Source: Lachnospiraceae bacterium (GTDB lineage Bacteria > Bacillota > Clostridia > Lachnospirales > Lachnospiraceae). From it: a stretch of DNA of 37,401 nt. The DNA lies in NCBI GenBank assembly GCA_022510585.1, contig JAFLTF010000005.1, positions 15,327-52,727 of the forward strand, written 5' to 3'. The notes under the pieces are model-generated. The model did no database searches and was not told where the DNA came from. It saw only the letters and a program-made list of their open reading frames with translations. Each line of letters starts with the position of its first letter. Position 1 is the stretch's first letter. Positions 16,757-26,537 of this stretch are shown in pieces. The position numbers and the translations under genes are program-made.

Positions 16757-18877
16757 ATGATAGAAGAGATTGGAAAGATCAAACTGAATCTGGAGCATTA
16801 TCCGGGAGAGGATTTATACTGCGACGGAGAAATCGAGGATGAGCTGCTTGATATCGCCAGAAACTATGCTGAAGTGGAATATCCGAGCATTATTGAGGAG
16901 AGAAAGAGCTGGCCGATCCTTTATCATTTATCTTCTCTGCGGGAAAATATTGTGGAATGGCTTCCGATCGATAAACACATGAAGGTGTTGGAAGTGGGCT
17001 CCGGCTGCGGCGCGATCACAGGTGCACTCGCCAGAAAAGCAAAAGAAGTGACCTGCGTGGATCTGTCTAAGAAGAGAAGTATGATAAACGCTTACAGGCA
17101 TATGGATTGTGACAATGTTACGATCCATGTCGGTAATTTTCAGGATATTGAACCGGATCTGCCCTGTGATTATGATTATATCTGTCTGATCGGGGTCTTT
17201 GAATACGGACAGGCTTATATCGAATCCGGGAAGCCTTATGAGGATTTCCTGCATATCTTGAAAAAACACAGCAAAAAAGGCGGTCATATCGCGATTGCCA
17301 TTGAGAATAAACTGGGATTAAAATATTGGGCAGGCTGCAAAGAAGACCATTTGGGGACCTGGTTCTCCGGTCTGGAAGACTATCCGGAAGGCGGCGTTGT
17401 CAGGACTTTTACAAGGGACGGACTTCTGAAAATAGCCGAAAAGTGCGGCTTTTCTGAAGTTTCCATGTATTATCCCTATCCGGATTATAAATTTATGACA
17501 TGTCTTTATTCGGATAAGCGGCTGCCCAAACTCGGAGAACTCTCTTCCAACCTGCGTAATTTTGACAGGGAAAGACTGCAGTTGTTTGACGAAAAACTGG
17601 TCTTTGATACCCTCATCCGGGAAGGGCAGTTTCCGTTGTTTTCCAACTCCTATATGATGATCCTGGGTGAAGAACCGGAGATAAAATATGCCAAATACTC
17701 GAATGACAGGGTGGATGCATTTAAGATCAAGACGTTGCTTACCTGCCGTAATGAGGGGGGCCAGGTTAGAAAACAGATAGAAAAACATCCGTTATCTAAT
17801 GAGTCTAAGGAGCATATTACGCAAATCTACCAAAACTTTGAGAAACTGTCGAAACGATGGACAGGCGGAAAGCTTAAGGTCAATCAATGTCGTCTGATTC
17901 ATGAGGCAGACAGTTTGAATAGGGAAACCGGCTCGCAGAAGAATGCCGAAGACAGAATCTGTGCGGTCATGGAATATCTGGAAGGCCGAACGCTGGAAGA
18001 ATATCTGGATGAATGTCTGGACCGCGGAGATATAAATAAATTTCATGCGTTATTTAATGAATATCTGGAGAGGATATCCTATCAGAATGAGGCTTGTAAA
18101 GATGCTCCCGTGACGGATTACGACTTGATTTTTGCAAATATTCTGATCGATTCTGATGGTGAATGGCACATCATAGACTATGAATGGACCTTTGACAAAG
18201 CGGTAGAGACCAAAGAAATCGCATTTCGATCAGTCTATTGTTACATGCTGGAAAGCGGAAAAAGAGAAAAATTAAATCTTGATTTGATTTTAAATGAGCT
18301 AAATATTACGGAATCAGAGGCTGAACAGTACAGAGAACAGGAAATGAAATTTCAAAAATATGTAACAGGCAAGCGGATGTCCATGGCGGAAATTAGGGAT
18401 GCGATTGGGCAGCCTGTTTATAAAATAACAGATGTACCGCTTGTTTCACCGGCAGAGAGACTGAAAGAACGGGTGCAGATCTATGAAGACCTGGGAGGCG
18501 GTTTTTTGGAGGAACATTCCTTCTTCTTAGAAGATGGGAACTCTCAGGAAGTATTTTCAGAAGAAAGAGACTTTCAGGTCACCATTGGCAGCGGAAGAAA
18601 GGCACTCCGTATTGATCCATGTAGTCATTATTGCATTGTTCGGCTGAAAGAAATCAAATGGAACGATACCGTGATTCCTATCAAGCACAAAAGGCTCTCA
18701 ACTAATGGAACGCGGGTGGGCGAAGGGGTCTATGCTTTTGCTACGCAAGATCCGAATATCACCTTGCAATTGGATGGATTACAGGAGCAAAGCGAGAACC
18801 TGCTTCAGGTGTCTATGCTGGTAACGAAAATGCCGAAAGAAACTGTGGAGCATATGCAGAGAAAGGGATTATTTTAA
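16757..18877 (+). CDS. Bifunctional SAM methyltransferase-kinase fusion, WbdD-like chain terminator candidate
   Basis: A 706-residue fusion. N-terminal class I methyltransferase (about 50-250): motif I VLEVGSGCGA with G81, G83 and G85, acidic CVDLS after the second strand, and IENKLGLKYWAG. Middle kinase-like domain (about 320-510): candidate beta3 Lys339 (VRKQIEK), hinge MEYLEGRTL, catalytic-loop-like TDYDLIFANIL with D456 and N461, and metal-binding D474 in IIDYEW. The HxD histidine is replaced by Asp. C-terminal beta-rich domain (about 575-706) of unknown role. Domain order and length match WbdD, the E. coli O9a enzyme that caps chains with methyl-phosphate, but the long coiled-coil ruler of WbdD is not obvious. 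GAGG lies seven bases before the ATG. Location right after Wzt supports a capping role; this is inference. Confidence 0.8.
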   Translation: MIEEIGKIKLNLEHYPGEDLYCDGEIEDELLDIARNYAEVEYPSIIEERKSWPILYHLSSLRENIVEWLPIDKHMKVLEVGSGCGAITGALARKAKEVTCVDLSKKRSMINAYRHMDCDNVTIHVGNFQDIEPDLPCDYDYICLIGVFEYGQAYIESGKPYEDFLHILKKHSKKGGHIAIAIENKLGLKYWAGCKEDHLGTWFSGLEDYPEGGVVRTFTRDGLLKIAEKCGFSEVSMYYPYPDYKFMTCLYSDKRLPKLGELSSNLRNFDRERLQLFDEKLVFDTLIREGQFPLFSNSYMMILGEEPEIKYAKYSNDRVDAFKIKTLLTCRNEGGQVRKQIEKHPLSNESKEHITQIYQNFEKLSKRWTGGKLKVNQCRLIHEADSLNRETGSQKNAEDRICAVMEYLEGRTLEEYLDECLDRGDINKFHALFNEYLERISYQNEACKDAPVTDYDLIFANILIDSDGEWHIIDYEWTFDKAVETKEIAFRSVYCYMLESGKREKLNLDLILNELNITESEAEQYREQEMKFQKYVTGKRMSMAEIRDAIGQPVYKITDVPLVSPAERLKERVQIYEDLGGGFLEEHSFFLEDGNSQEVFSEERDFQVTIGSGRKALRIDPCSHYCIVRLKEIKWNDTVIPIKHKRLSTNGTRVGEGVYAFATQDPNITLQLDGLQEQSENLLQVSMLVTKMPKETVEHMQRKGLF

Positions 18878-18880
18878 TCA

Positions 18881-21256
18881 ATGAAAGAAAAACAGTTTCC
18901 CTATGACTGGGCATCCTATTATCGGGCAGCTTATGAAAAGGAAAAAAAGAATAACATGTGTCTGGCAGGGAAAATTGCGGATGCAGAGGCAAAAGAAGTT
19001 GATCTGAGATTTCGTTTGGAACGCATTCAGGGGAATGTTTTCTGGAAACTGACTGCTCCGGCAAGAAAGTGTTATCATGCACTTAAGGGGAATAAACCGG
19101 TTCAACATGGGAGTAGCAGGCTCGCCAAAGAGGGCAAGAGAGCGGATAAGGATGCTGAGGAAGCCGGGATACAGGAGGAAACGGTCGTATATGCTTATCA
19201 TCAGGAGCTGTTTCGACAGAAGCATCCGTATCTACAATGGATCGCGGAACGGGAAAAGACCGATATAAATAACAATAGTTATATAACAGGCGAAATGCAA
19301 GAAAAACGATTCGTTGAGGGATGGCATCGGGTCGATTTGGAAGATTCCGATTTGAGTATTCTGACATGCGGGCGAGGGATCATAGATAGGGATGCGGAGA
19401 TAAAAATTAAATCCTGGTTTAATTTAAACAATGATTGTATATTTGCCTATACGGATGAAGATTATTACTGGGAAGATCTGTCCAACAGGATGCACCCATG
19501 GTTGAAGCCCTGTTGGTCTCCGGATACACTCTTATCTTTTTGCTATGTAGGCCATTTGATAATTACAAAACAATCGTTATTAAATGAACTTTTGACGAAG
19601 GGACAAGGCATCCCGGAAAATGACACAAGCGTCAGTTTTTATGATCTGTGCCTGCGTCTGGAAGAAAGGGCAGAGTCTGTCGGCCATATCGAGGAAGTGT
19701 TATTTCACAACTGTTACGAACCGGATGAGAGCGGGAAGATACGGATCGCGGAGGCAAGACAGTCGGGAGAGGATGTGCTGGAAGTCGTGGAAGAACTGTT
19801 ACAGAAGGAGCTGGAACAGGGATTTCACATGACAGGCTGCGGTCCCGGCTTTTGTCATATCAGGGAGGAAGCTTTGCGAAGAAGAGGAATTCGGGCACAC
19901 TTAGAGGCAGGACCCGATCCGGACATCTATCATGTGGTCTATGAGACAGGGAATCGAAGCAGCGAATCGGACAAGGGAGATGGCGCGAAATCCGATATGG
20001 TATCGGTCATCATTCCCTCCAAAGATCATCCCGAGATCTTGGAAAAATGTCTTTCCTCCTTTCGAGAGAAGACGGAATATACAAATTACGAGTGGATCGT
20101 GGTGGATAACGGCAGCGATCCCGAAAATAAAAATCGTATAGAATCCCTGCAAAAAGAGTATGGATTTGTCTACCTCTATGAGCCGATGGAATTTAACTTT
20201 TCGGCAATGTGTAATCTGGGAGCACGGAAGGCAAAAGGGGATTTTTTATTATTTTTAAATGATGATATTGAAATTTTTCAAAAAGATTGGCTGAGGGTCA
20301 TGGCAGGACAGGCCGCGCAGCCTCATGTAGGCGCCGTGGGCGCTAAACTCTGGTATGCAGACAGCGATACCATTCAGCATGCGGGTATTACCAATCTGCG
20401 CGTGGGTCCTTCCCATAAACTCACCACCTTTCCCGATGACAGAAATTATTACTACGGCCGGAATCTGGTCACCTATGATGTGATCGGTGTAACTGCGGCC
20501 TGTCTGCTGATAGAGAAGCAAAAATATCTGGAAGCGGGCGGTATGGAAGAGTCCATAAAAGTTTCTTATAATGATGTGGACCTTTGTTTTAAACTGATCG
20601 AAGCGGGATATTATAATGTGCTGCGCAATGATGCCGTGCTGTACCATGCTGAATCCTTAAGCAGGGGGCCGGATGAAGAAAATGAAGATAAGTGGAACCG
20701 CCTGCTTAGCGAGAAGGAAGCTTTGTATCTCAGGCATCCGAAACTGGAAGGGACAGACCCCTTTTATCATAAGGACCTAATCGGGGATGATTTAAATTAC
20801 ATCTGTAATTTTAAACCGGCATATGCGGATCGTGAGGAGACAGCGGCTCTTTCTACGGAAGATGCGAAAAAGACGGCAAAAGCCAAACAAGGCTTTCTGG
20901 AACTAACCGTTGACCGGGTGGAAAAGCAGCGCAAACTCAGCCTGAGCGAGCCTGACAGGATGGTCATTACCGGCTGGAGCTATCTTCCCGGTGAAAATAA
21001 TGCGGAATATACGAGATGTATCTTATTACAGAGGGAAAACGGGATCTTATATAAGGCGGAGCTGTTTCCCTGTCTGCGCAGGGATGTGGAAAAACTATTG
21101 ACCGAAGAAGTCAATGTATCTTTGGCCGGTTTTGTGCTGCGTTTTGATACCAGGAGCCTTTTGTCCGGAACATGGAAGATCGGTATGCTGGCAGAGCATG
21201 AGAATGGACGTCAGAGCTATCTGACATGGTCCGATAGGCGCATTGAGATAGAATAA
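18881..21256 (+). CDS. GT2 glycosyltransferase with N-terminal coiled-coil module
   Basis: A 791-residue protein. The first about 70 residues hold a heptad-like charged stretch with LAGKIADAE, ending in FWKLTAPAR; the next gene's product has the same module. A GT2 domain starts near 373 (SVIIPSKD) with VVDNGSD, NDD (D461, D462) for metal/nucleotide binding, and a later NDVDLCFKL acceptor-side motif followed by YHAESLSRG. A separate beta-rich C-terminal part of about 130 residues follows. The middle (about 90-340) is not identified. Rhamnosyltransferases of this style build rhamnose-rich polymers, so that is the likely role. It begins three bases after the methyltransferase-kinase gene, with AAAGGG 13 bases before the ATG. 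Confidence 0.85.
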   Translation: MKEKQFPYDWASYYRAAYEKEKKNNMCLAGKIADAEAKEVDLRFRLERIQGNVFWKLTAPARKCYHALKGNKPVQHGSSRLAKEGKRADKDAEEAGIQEETVVYAYHQELFRQKHPYLQWIAEREKTDINNNSYITGEMQEKRFVEGWHRVDLEDSDLSILTCGRGIIDRDAEIKIKSWFNLNNDCIFAYTDEDYYWEDLSNRMHPWLKPCWSPDTLLSFCYVGHLIITKQSLLNELLTKGQGIPENDTSVSFYDLCLRLEERAESVGHIEEVLFHNCYEPDESGKIRIAEARQSGEDVLEVVEELLQKELEQGFHMTGCGPGFCHIREEALRRRGIRAHLEAGPDPDIYHVVYETGNRSSESDKGDGAKSDMVSVIIPSKDHPEILEKCLSSFREKTEYTNYEWIVVDNGSDPENKNRIESLQKEYGFVYLYEPMEFNFSAMCNLGARKAKGDFLLFLNDDIEIFQKDWLRVMAGQAAQPHVGAVGAKLWYADSDTIQHAGITNLRVGPSHKLTTFPDDRNYYYGRNLVTYDVIGVTAACLLIEKQKYLEAGGMEESIKVSYNDVDLCFKLIEAGYYNVLRNDAVLYHAESLSRGPDEENEDKWNRLLSEKEALYLRHPKLEGTDPFYHKDLIGDDLNYICNFKPAYADREETAALSTEDAKKTAKAKQGFLELTVDRVEKQRKLSLSEPDRMVITGWSYLPGENNAEYTRCILLQRENGILYKAELFPCLRRDVEKLLTEEVNVSLAGFVLRFDTRSLLSGTWKIGMLAEHENGRQSYLTWSDRRIEIE

Positions 21257-21268
21257 GGGAGCTTGATC

Positions 21269-23308
21269 ATGAGCACAGAGAATAAGAAGGAAGAAAAGGA
21301 TCTGCGTTATTATAAAGAGGCCTATGAAAGAGAGCGGCAAAAAAGCCGCGTGTTGGCAGGAAAGCTTGCGGATGCGGAAAACCGTGTACAGGAGTTGGAT
21401 CAGAAACTGAACCGGATCAGGGGAAGTATTTTCTGGAAGCTGTCGGGGCCGCTTCGCTCCATGGTGCATTTTCTGCAAAGAACGAAGGAACGTATCGGTT
21501 TTTACGGAAGCTTTCGCGGCATTCTTAAGAAACTGGATGCCAAGCGAATCGAGAAAAAGGTAAAAAAGCGGCACGGGACGGCAGGCTTTCCCACGCCGGA
21601 AGAAGCAAAAAAACAACGGGAAACCGTCTTTCCGAAGAAGATAAAGATCAGTATCCTGGTGCCGCTTTACAATACGCCGAAGAAATTCCTGATGCAGGCA
21701 ATTGAGTCCGTAATGGCTCAGACCTATGAAAACTGGGAGCTTTGTCTGGCGGACGGCTCCGACGCGGAACATGCTTATGTGGAGCAGATCTGCAGGGCAT
21801 ATGCAGATAAGGACTGCGAATATCTGAAAGAACATCCGCAGGTGGGCGGGCTTGTAAACACAGAGAGTCGTATTCTATACCGGAAGCTTGAGAAGAACGG
21901 AGGTATTTCCGAGAATACCAACCGATGTCTGGAAATGGCGACAGGCGAGTACATCGGTCTGTTTGATCATGACGATATTCTGCATCCTGCCGTTTTATTT
22001 GAATATATGAAGGCAATCTGTGAGCGGGATGCGGATTATATTTACTGCGATGAAACCACCTTTCACGGGAACAGCATCGACCGTATGATCACGCTGCATT
22101 TCAAACCGGATTTTGCCATAGATAACCTGCGTGCCAATAATTATATCTGTCATTTCAGCGTATTTGACAGAAAGCTATTGGAGGGAGGAGAGCTGTTTCG
22201 CTCTGCCTTTGACGGCAGTCAGGACCACGATATGATCCTGCGCCTGACTTCTAAGGCTAAGCAAATCGTACACATTCCGAAACTGATGTATTATTGGCGT
22301 TCCCATAAAGGCAGCGTAGCTTCCGATATCAATGCCAAGGACTATGCCATTGCCGCCGCAAAAGGCGCAGTAGCGGACCATTTAAGGAGCCGGGGCTTTG
22401 AGAATTTTGAGATTTCTTCGACGAAGGCCTTTGAGACGATTTTTCGAATCCGCTATGAAATCAAAGGGAATCCTAAAATAACAATCGTTATTCCAAATAA
22501 GGATCATTGCGAGGATTTAAAACGCTGTGTGACTTCCATTTTGGAGAAAAGCAGTTACGATAATTATGAAATCATCATTGTGGAAAATAACAGCACTTCC
22601 GATGAGGTTTTCCGCTATTATGATGAGCTTCGCAAAAATGCACTGATCCGCATTGTCACTTACCAGGGAGAATTTAATTATTCTCGTATCAATAATCTGG
22701 GCGTTTCCAAAGCAGATGGAGACTATGTGATTCTCCTAAACAATGATACCCAGGTGATCACCCTAAATTGGATGGAAGAACTGTTAATGTATGCGCAACG
22801 GGAAGATGTGGGAGCGGTAGGCGCCAAACTTTATTACGGCGACAGAACGATCCAGCATGCAGGTGTGGTCATCGGACTGGGTGCCCACAGGACCGCGGGC
22901 CATACCCACTATGGGGTGAGCGCTAATAATCTGGGTTACATGGGCAGGCTTTGCTATGCACAGAATGTGACAGCCGTGACAGGCGCCTGCCTGATGGTAA
23001 AGAAAAGAATCTATGAAGAAGCAGGCGGTTTGGACGAATCTTTTGCGGTGTCCTTAAACGATGTGGATTTCTGTCTGCGCCTCAGAGAAGCCGGTTATCT
23101 GAATGTGTTTACGCCTTTTGCAGAGCTGTATCATTTTGAGTCCGTATCGCGGGGCTTGGATGATCAGGGGGAAAAGGCAGTCCGATACAATGAAGAATCA
23201 GAGCGCTTTCGCGAAAAATGGCAGGAAATGCTGGAAAAGGGAGACCCTTACTATAATCCGAATTTCTCCCTGGATCGGAGCGACTTTGCTTTGAAAATTC
23301 ATCCATAA
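21269..23308 (+). CDS. Tandem GT2 glycosyltransferase
   Basis: A 679-residue enzyme with two GT2 domains. The N-terminal 60 residues repeat the coiled-coil/FWKLSGPLR module of the previous gene. GT2 domain 1 (from about 126, ISILVPLYNTP) has DHDD at 233-236 and QDHDMILRL. Domain 2 (from about 410, ITIVIPNKD) has NND (N492, D493) and NDVDFCLRL, ending in YHFESVSRG. Two active centres suggest that it adds two linkages and so could polymerise a repeating unit. ATG 21269 has GGGAG seven bases upstream; a TTG six bases earlier is rejected. A 69-bp gap follows before pgcA. Confidence 0.88.
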   Translation: MSTENKKEEKDLRYYKEAYERERQKSRVLAGKLADAENRVQELDQKLNRIRGSIFWKLSGPLRSMVHFLQRTKERIGFYGSFRGILKKLDAKRIEKKVKKRHGTAGFPTPEEAKKQRETVFPKKIKISILVPLYNTPKKFLMQAIESVMAQTYENWELCLADGSDAEHAYVEQICRAYADKDCEYLKEHPQVGGLVNTESRILYRKLEKNGGISENTNRCLEMATGEYIGLFDHDDILHPAVLFEYMKAICERDADYIYCDETTFHGNSIDRMITLHFKPDFAIDNLRANNYICHFSVFDRKLLEGGELFRSAFDGSQDHDMILRLTSKAKQIVHIPKLMYYWRSHKGSVASDINAKDYAIAAAKGAVADHLRSRGFENFEISSTKAFETIFRIRYEIKGNPKITIVIPNKDHCEDLKRCVTSILEKSSYDNYEIIIVENNSTSDEVFRYYDELRKNALIRIVTYQGEFNYSRINNLGVSKADGDYVILLNNDTQVITLNWMEELLMYAQREDVGAVGAKLYYGDRTIQHAGVVIGLGAHRTAGHTHYGVSANNLGYMGRLCYAQNVTAVTGACLMVKKRIYEEAGGLDESFAVSLNDVDFCLRLREAGYLNVFTPFAELYHFESVSRGLDDQGEKAVRYNEESERFREKWQEMLEKGDPYYNPNFSLDRSDFALKIHP

Positions 23309-23377
23309 TGTGGTAAGATAAAAGAGTTATTGATGGGCACTAAGTTAATATAACATAAATAAATGGAGGGAAACATC

Positions 23378-25099
23378 ATGAGCTACAAAGATCAGTATGC
23401 ATTTTGGTTAGAGGATTCCTATTTTGATGAAGATACCAAGAAGGAACTTCAGGCGATCAGGGATGATGAAAAAGAAATTGAAGACCGGTTTTATAAAGAA
23501 CTGGAATTCGGAACAGGCGGTCTGCGGGGTGTGATCGGTGCGGGAACAAACCGGATGAATATTTATACTGTCCGTAAGGCAACCCAGGGACTTGCAAATT
23601 ATATCAAGAAACAGGGCGGAGAAGGAAAGGGCGTGGCAATTGCCTATGATTCCAGAAGAAAATCTCCGGAATTTGCGGATGAAGCGGCGCTGTGTCTGGC
23701 TGCAAACGGTATCAAGGCCTATGTATTTGATTCCCTCAGACCCACGCCGGAATTGTCCTTTGCACTGCGTACGTTAGGCTGCATTTCCGGCATCGTTATC
23801 ACGGCAAGCCACAATCCGCCGGAATATAACGGCTATAAATGTTATTGGGAAGACGGCGCACAGGTAACGGCGCCGAAAGATAAAGAGATCATCACGGAAG
23901 TAAACAATGTCACCGATTATCATGATGTGTTGACGATGGCAAAAGAGGATGCCGTGAAGGCTGGTCTGTATCAGGTGATCGGTAAAGAGATTGATGACAA
24001 ATACATGGAAGAGTTAAAGAAGCAGATCATTCATCCGGAAATCATCAAAGAGGTTGCGGATGATATGAAAATTGTGTATTCACCCTTCAACGGAACGGGC
24101 AATCTGCCGGTCAGAAGGATTCTGGATGAGATTGGATTTAAGAACGTTTATGTAGTACCCGAGCAGGAAATGCCGGACCCGGATTTCACAACCCTTGCCT
24201 ATCCGAATCCGGAGGATCCGAAAGCCTTTACCCTGGCGTTGAAACTGGCAAAAGAAAAGAATGCCGATATCGTTTTGGCAACCGATCCCGATGCGGACAG
24301 ACTGGGCATCTATGCGCTGGATACCAAGAGCGGGGAATATGTGCCGTTTACCGGAAATATGTCAGGAATGCTGATTGCGGAATATATTTTAAGAGAACGG
24401 ACTGCAACAGGAAAAATGCCTGCAAATCCGGCGCTTGTTACTACGATTGTAACAACCAATATGGCAAAAGCCATCACAGAGGATTATAACGTCAAATGTA
24501 TCGAAGTTTTAACGGGATTTAAATATATCGGAGAACAGATCAAACTGTTTGAACAGACAGGTTCCAACAATTATGTGTTCGGTCTGGAAGAAAGCTACGG
24601 CTGTCTTGCCGGAACTCATGCAAGGGATAAGGATGCCATTGTAGCCGTTATGTGTCTGTGCGAAATGGCGGCATGGTGCAAGAAGAACGGTAAGACCGTC
24701 TGGGATCAGATGATCACACTCTATGAGAAGTACGGTTACTTCAAAGAAAGCCAGTATTCGATCACCATGAAAGGTATCGATGGTGCGAAGCAGATCGAGG
24801 AGATCATGAATAAGCTGCGGAGCAATCCGCCGAAAAACTTCGGAGATCTGAAAGTAAAAGAGTTCAGAGATTACAATACGGGTAAGACGTTGAATCTGGA
24901 GACGGGTGAAGAGGGCGCAACAGGACTGCCGAAGTCCAACGTACTTTATTTTGATTTGACAAATGATTCCTGGTGCTGCGCACGTCCTTCCGGAACCGAG
25001 CCGAAGATCAAGTTTTACATGGGTGTTAAAGGAACCGGTTTGGAGGATGCGGAAGCGAAACTGCAGAAACTGACGGAAGATTTGAAGGCCTATTTGTGA
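23378..25099 (+). CDS. pgcA: Phosphoglucomutase/phospho-sugar mutase
   Basis: A 573-residue alpha-D-phosphohexomutase that interconverts glucose-6-phosphate and glucose-1-phosphate. Seen: LEFGTGGLRG and AGTNRMNIYTVRKA at the N-terminus, phosphoserine loop TASHNPP with S144, metal-binding loop DPDADR (D303, D305, D307), the sugar-binding GLEESYG and the phosphate-binding RPSGTEPKIKFY. These match B. subtilis PgcA closely in order and length. Start 23378 is preferred because GGAGGG sits seven bases upstream; an ATG at 23363 overlaps that site. Its product is the substrate of RmlA in the same operon. A phosphomannomutase activity cannot be excluded. Confidence 0.9.
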   Translation: MSYKDQYAFWLEDSYFDEDTKKELQAIRDDEKEIEDRFYKELEFGTGGLRGVIGAGTNRMNIYTVRKATQGLANYIKKQGGEGKGVAIAYDSRRKSPEFADEAALCLAANGIKAYVFDSLRPTPELSFALRTLGCISGIVITASHNPPEYNGYKCYWEDGAQVTAPKDKEIITEVNNVTDYHDVLTMAKEDAVKAGLYQVIGKEIDDKYMEELKKQIIHPEIIKEVADDMKIVYSPFNGTGNLPVRRILDEIGFKNVYVVPEQEMPDPDFTTLAYPNPEDPKAFTLALKLAKEKNADIVLATDPDADRLGIYALDTKSGEYVPFTGNMSGMLIAEYILRERTATGKMPANPALVTTIVTTNMAKAITEDYNVKCIEVLTGFKYIGEQIKLFEQTGSNNYVFGLEESYGCLAGTHARDKDAIVAVMCLCEMAAWCKKNGKTVWDQMITLYEKYGYFKESQYSITMKGIDGAKQIEEIMNKLRSNPPKNFGDLKVKEFRDYNTGKTLNLETGEEGATGLPKSNVLYFDLTNDSWCCARPSGTEPKIKFYMGVKGTGLEDAEAKLQKLTEDLKAYL

Positions 25100-25112
25100 G
25101 TGTGGGAAGAAC

Positions 25113-26522
25113 ATGAACAAGCGTATTCTAACTGTCGGCAATGTTAAAAAAACCATGCGTTATTTTAAGAAAAACGGCATCAAACAGGCCTACTATGCGG
25201 CGAAAGAACGTATCGAGGAAGAAAAAAGATCGGATTATGTCTATACAGAGCCGAAGGAGGATGTCCTGGCAGCACAGCGGGCGGACTGGAAACGATTTCC
25301 TTACCGTTTCAGTATCGTAGTGCCGGCCTACGAAACGAAAAAGGAGTTTCTTTATGAATTGATCGACTCCGTCAGAAAACAGAGTTACGAAAGATGGGAG
25401 TTGATCATAGCGGATGCAAGCGCCGGGGATGCGGTAGAGGAAATCGTAACGGAATATCAGGAGAAGGAGGGCGAGAGGCGGTTGCGTTACCTTCGTCTGG
25501 TGGAAAACGGCGGAATCTCGGAGAATACCAATGCAGGAATTGCGGAAGCGGACGGAGATTATATTGGGCTGCTGGATCATGATGATTTCCTTGCGCCGGA
25601 TGCCCTGTATGAAATGGCAGCGGCTGTTGAGCAGGCGAAAAAAGAAGGAATACGTCCGGTTTTACTGTATTCTGATGAAGACAAATATGATAATAACGCA
25701 TGTTATTATAAACAGCCCAACCAAAAATACGGATTTAATCTGGATTTATTATTATCCAATAATTATATCTGTCATTTTATGATGGCAGAGTCTGCTTTGA
25801 TGAAGAAGTTGAAATTGCGGAAGAAATACGATGGCGCACAAGATTATGATCTGGTGCTGCGTATCATTGACCATCTGCTTACCGCAGAGGCAGGTCAGGA
25901 TATCCGAAAACTGAATGAAAAAGTGCTCCATATCCCGAAGGTCTTATATCATTGGCGGATCCATGAAACTTCTACTGCAGAAAACACCGCCAGCAAGGGT
26001 TATGCATATGAAGCGGGAAAGGCCGCTTTGGAGGATTTTTTGAAAAAAAGAGGATGGGATGCAAAAGTATCCCATTCCCTGCATTTAGGATTCTATCAGG
26101 TAGACTATGTTCCGGATCTGCTTACGGTCCGTCCCGAGGTCGGAATCGTCGGCGGCAGGATATTGGGCAGGCAGAATAAAATGATATCGGGAATCTATAA
26201 TGAAAAAGGGGAAAGGCTTTATCAGGGACTGCATAAAGAATACAGCGGTGGCAGTACCCATAGAGCTGCATTGATGCAGGATTGCGCAGCGGTAGATATT
26301 CGCTGTATACGCATCTGTGAGTCTCTGCAACCCTTTTTTGAAAAAATAACAGGCGTTTCATATCGAGAAACCGGGACACAAAACCTGGCTGATGTATCCG
26401 AAATCACCTGTGATGAAGCCGGATACCGGAAATTGAGCATGGAACTTGGCAGGATTGCTGCCAAGAAGGGGTATTTGACAGTATGGGATCCAAAGATCTC
26501 TGTGAAATACGCGAAAAATTAA
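25113..26522 (+). CDS. GT2 glycosyltransferase with one full and one partial domain
   Basis: A 469-residue GT2 enzyme. The catalytic domain starts near residue 67 (FSIVVPAYET), with DHDD at 155-158, the NGGISENTN signature and QDYDLVLRI. From about 345 the sequence VGIVGGRILGRQNKM and a final AAKKGYLTVWDP resemble the second half of another GT2 domain, without its nucleotide-binding half. So it looks like a shortened relative of the tandem enzyme upstream. The partial part may be a structural remnant or an acceptor-binding module. GGGA lies five bases before the ATG. It is 13 bp after pgcA. The sugar transferred is unknown; rhamnose is likely from context. Confidence 0.83.
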   Translation: MNKRILTVGNVKKTMRYFKKNGIKQAYYAAKERIEEEKRSDYVYTEPKEDVLAAQRADWKRFPYRFSIVVPAYETKKEFLYELIDSVRKQSYERWELIIADASAGDAVEEIVTEYQEKEGERRLRYLRLVENGGISENTNAGIAEADGDYIGLLDHDDFLAPDALYEMAAAVEQAKKEGIRPVLLYSDEDKYDNNACYYKQPNQKYGFNLDLLLSNNYICHFMMAESALMKKLKLRKKYDGAQDYDLVLRIIDHLLTAEAGQDIRKLNEKVLHIPKVLYHWRIHETSTAENTASKGYAYEAGKAALEDFLKKRGWDAKVSHSLHLGFYQVDYVPDLLTVRPEVGIVGGRILGRQNKMISGIYNEKGERLYQGLHKEYSGGSTHRAALMQDCAAVDIRCIRICESLQPFFEKITGVSYRETGTQNLADVSEITCDEAGYRKLSMELGRIAAKKGYLTVWDPKISVKYAKN

Positions 26523-26537
26523 ATGGAGATTTAATAT

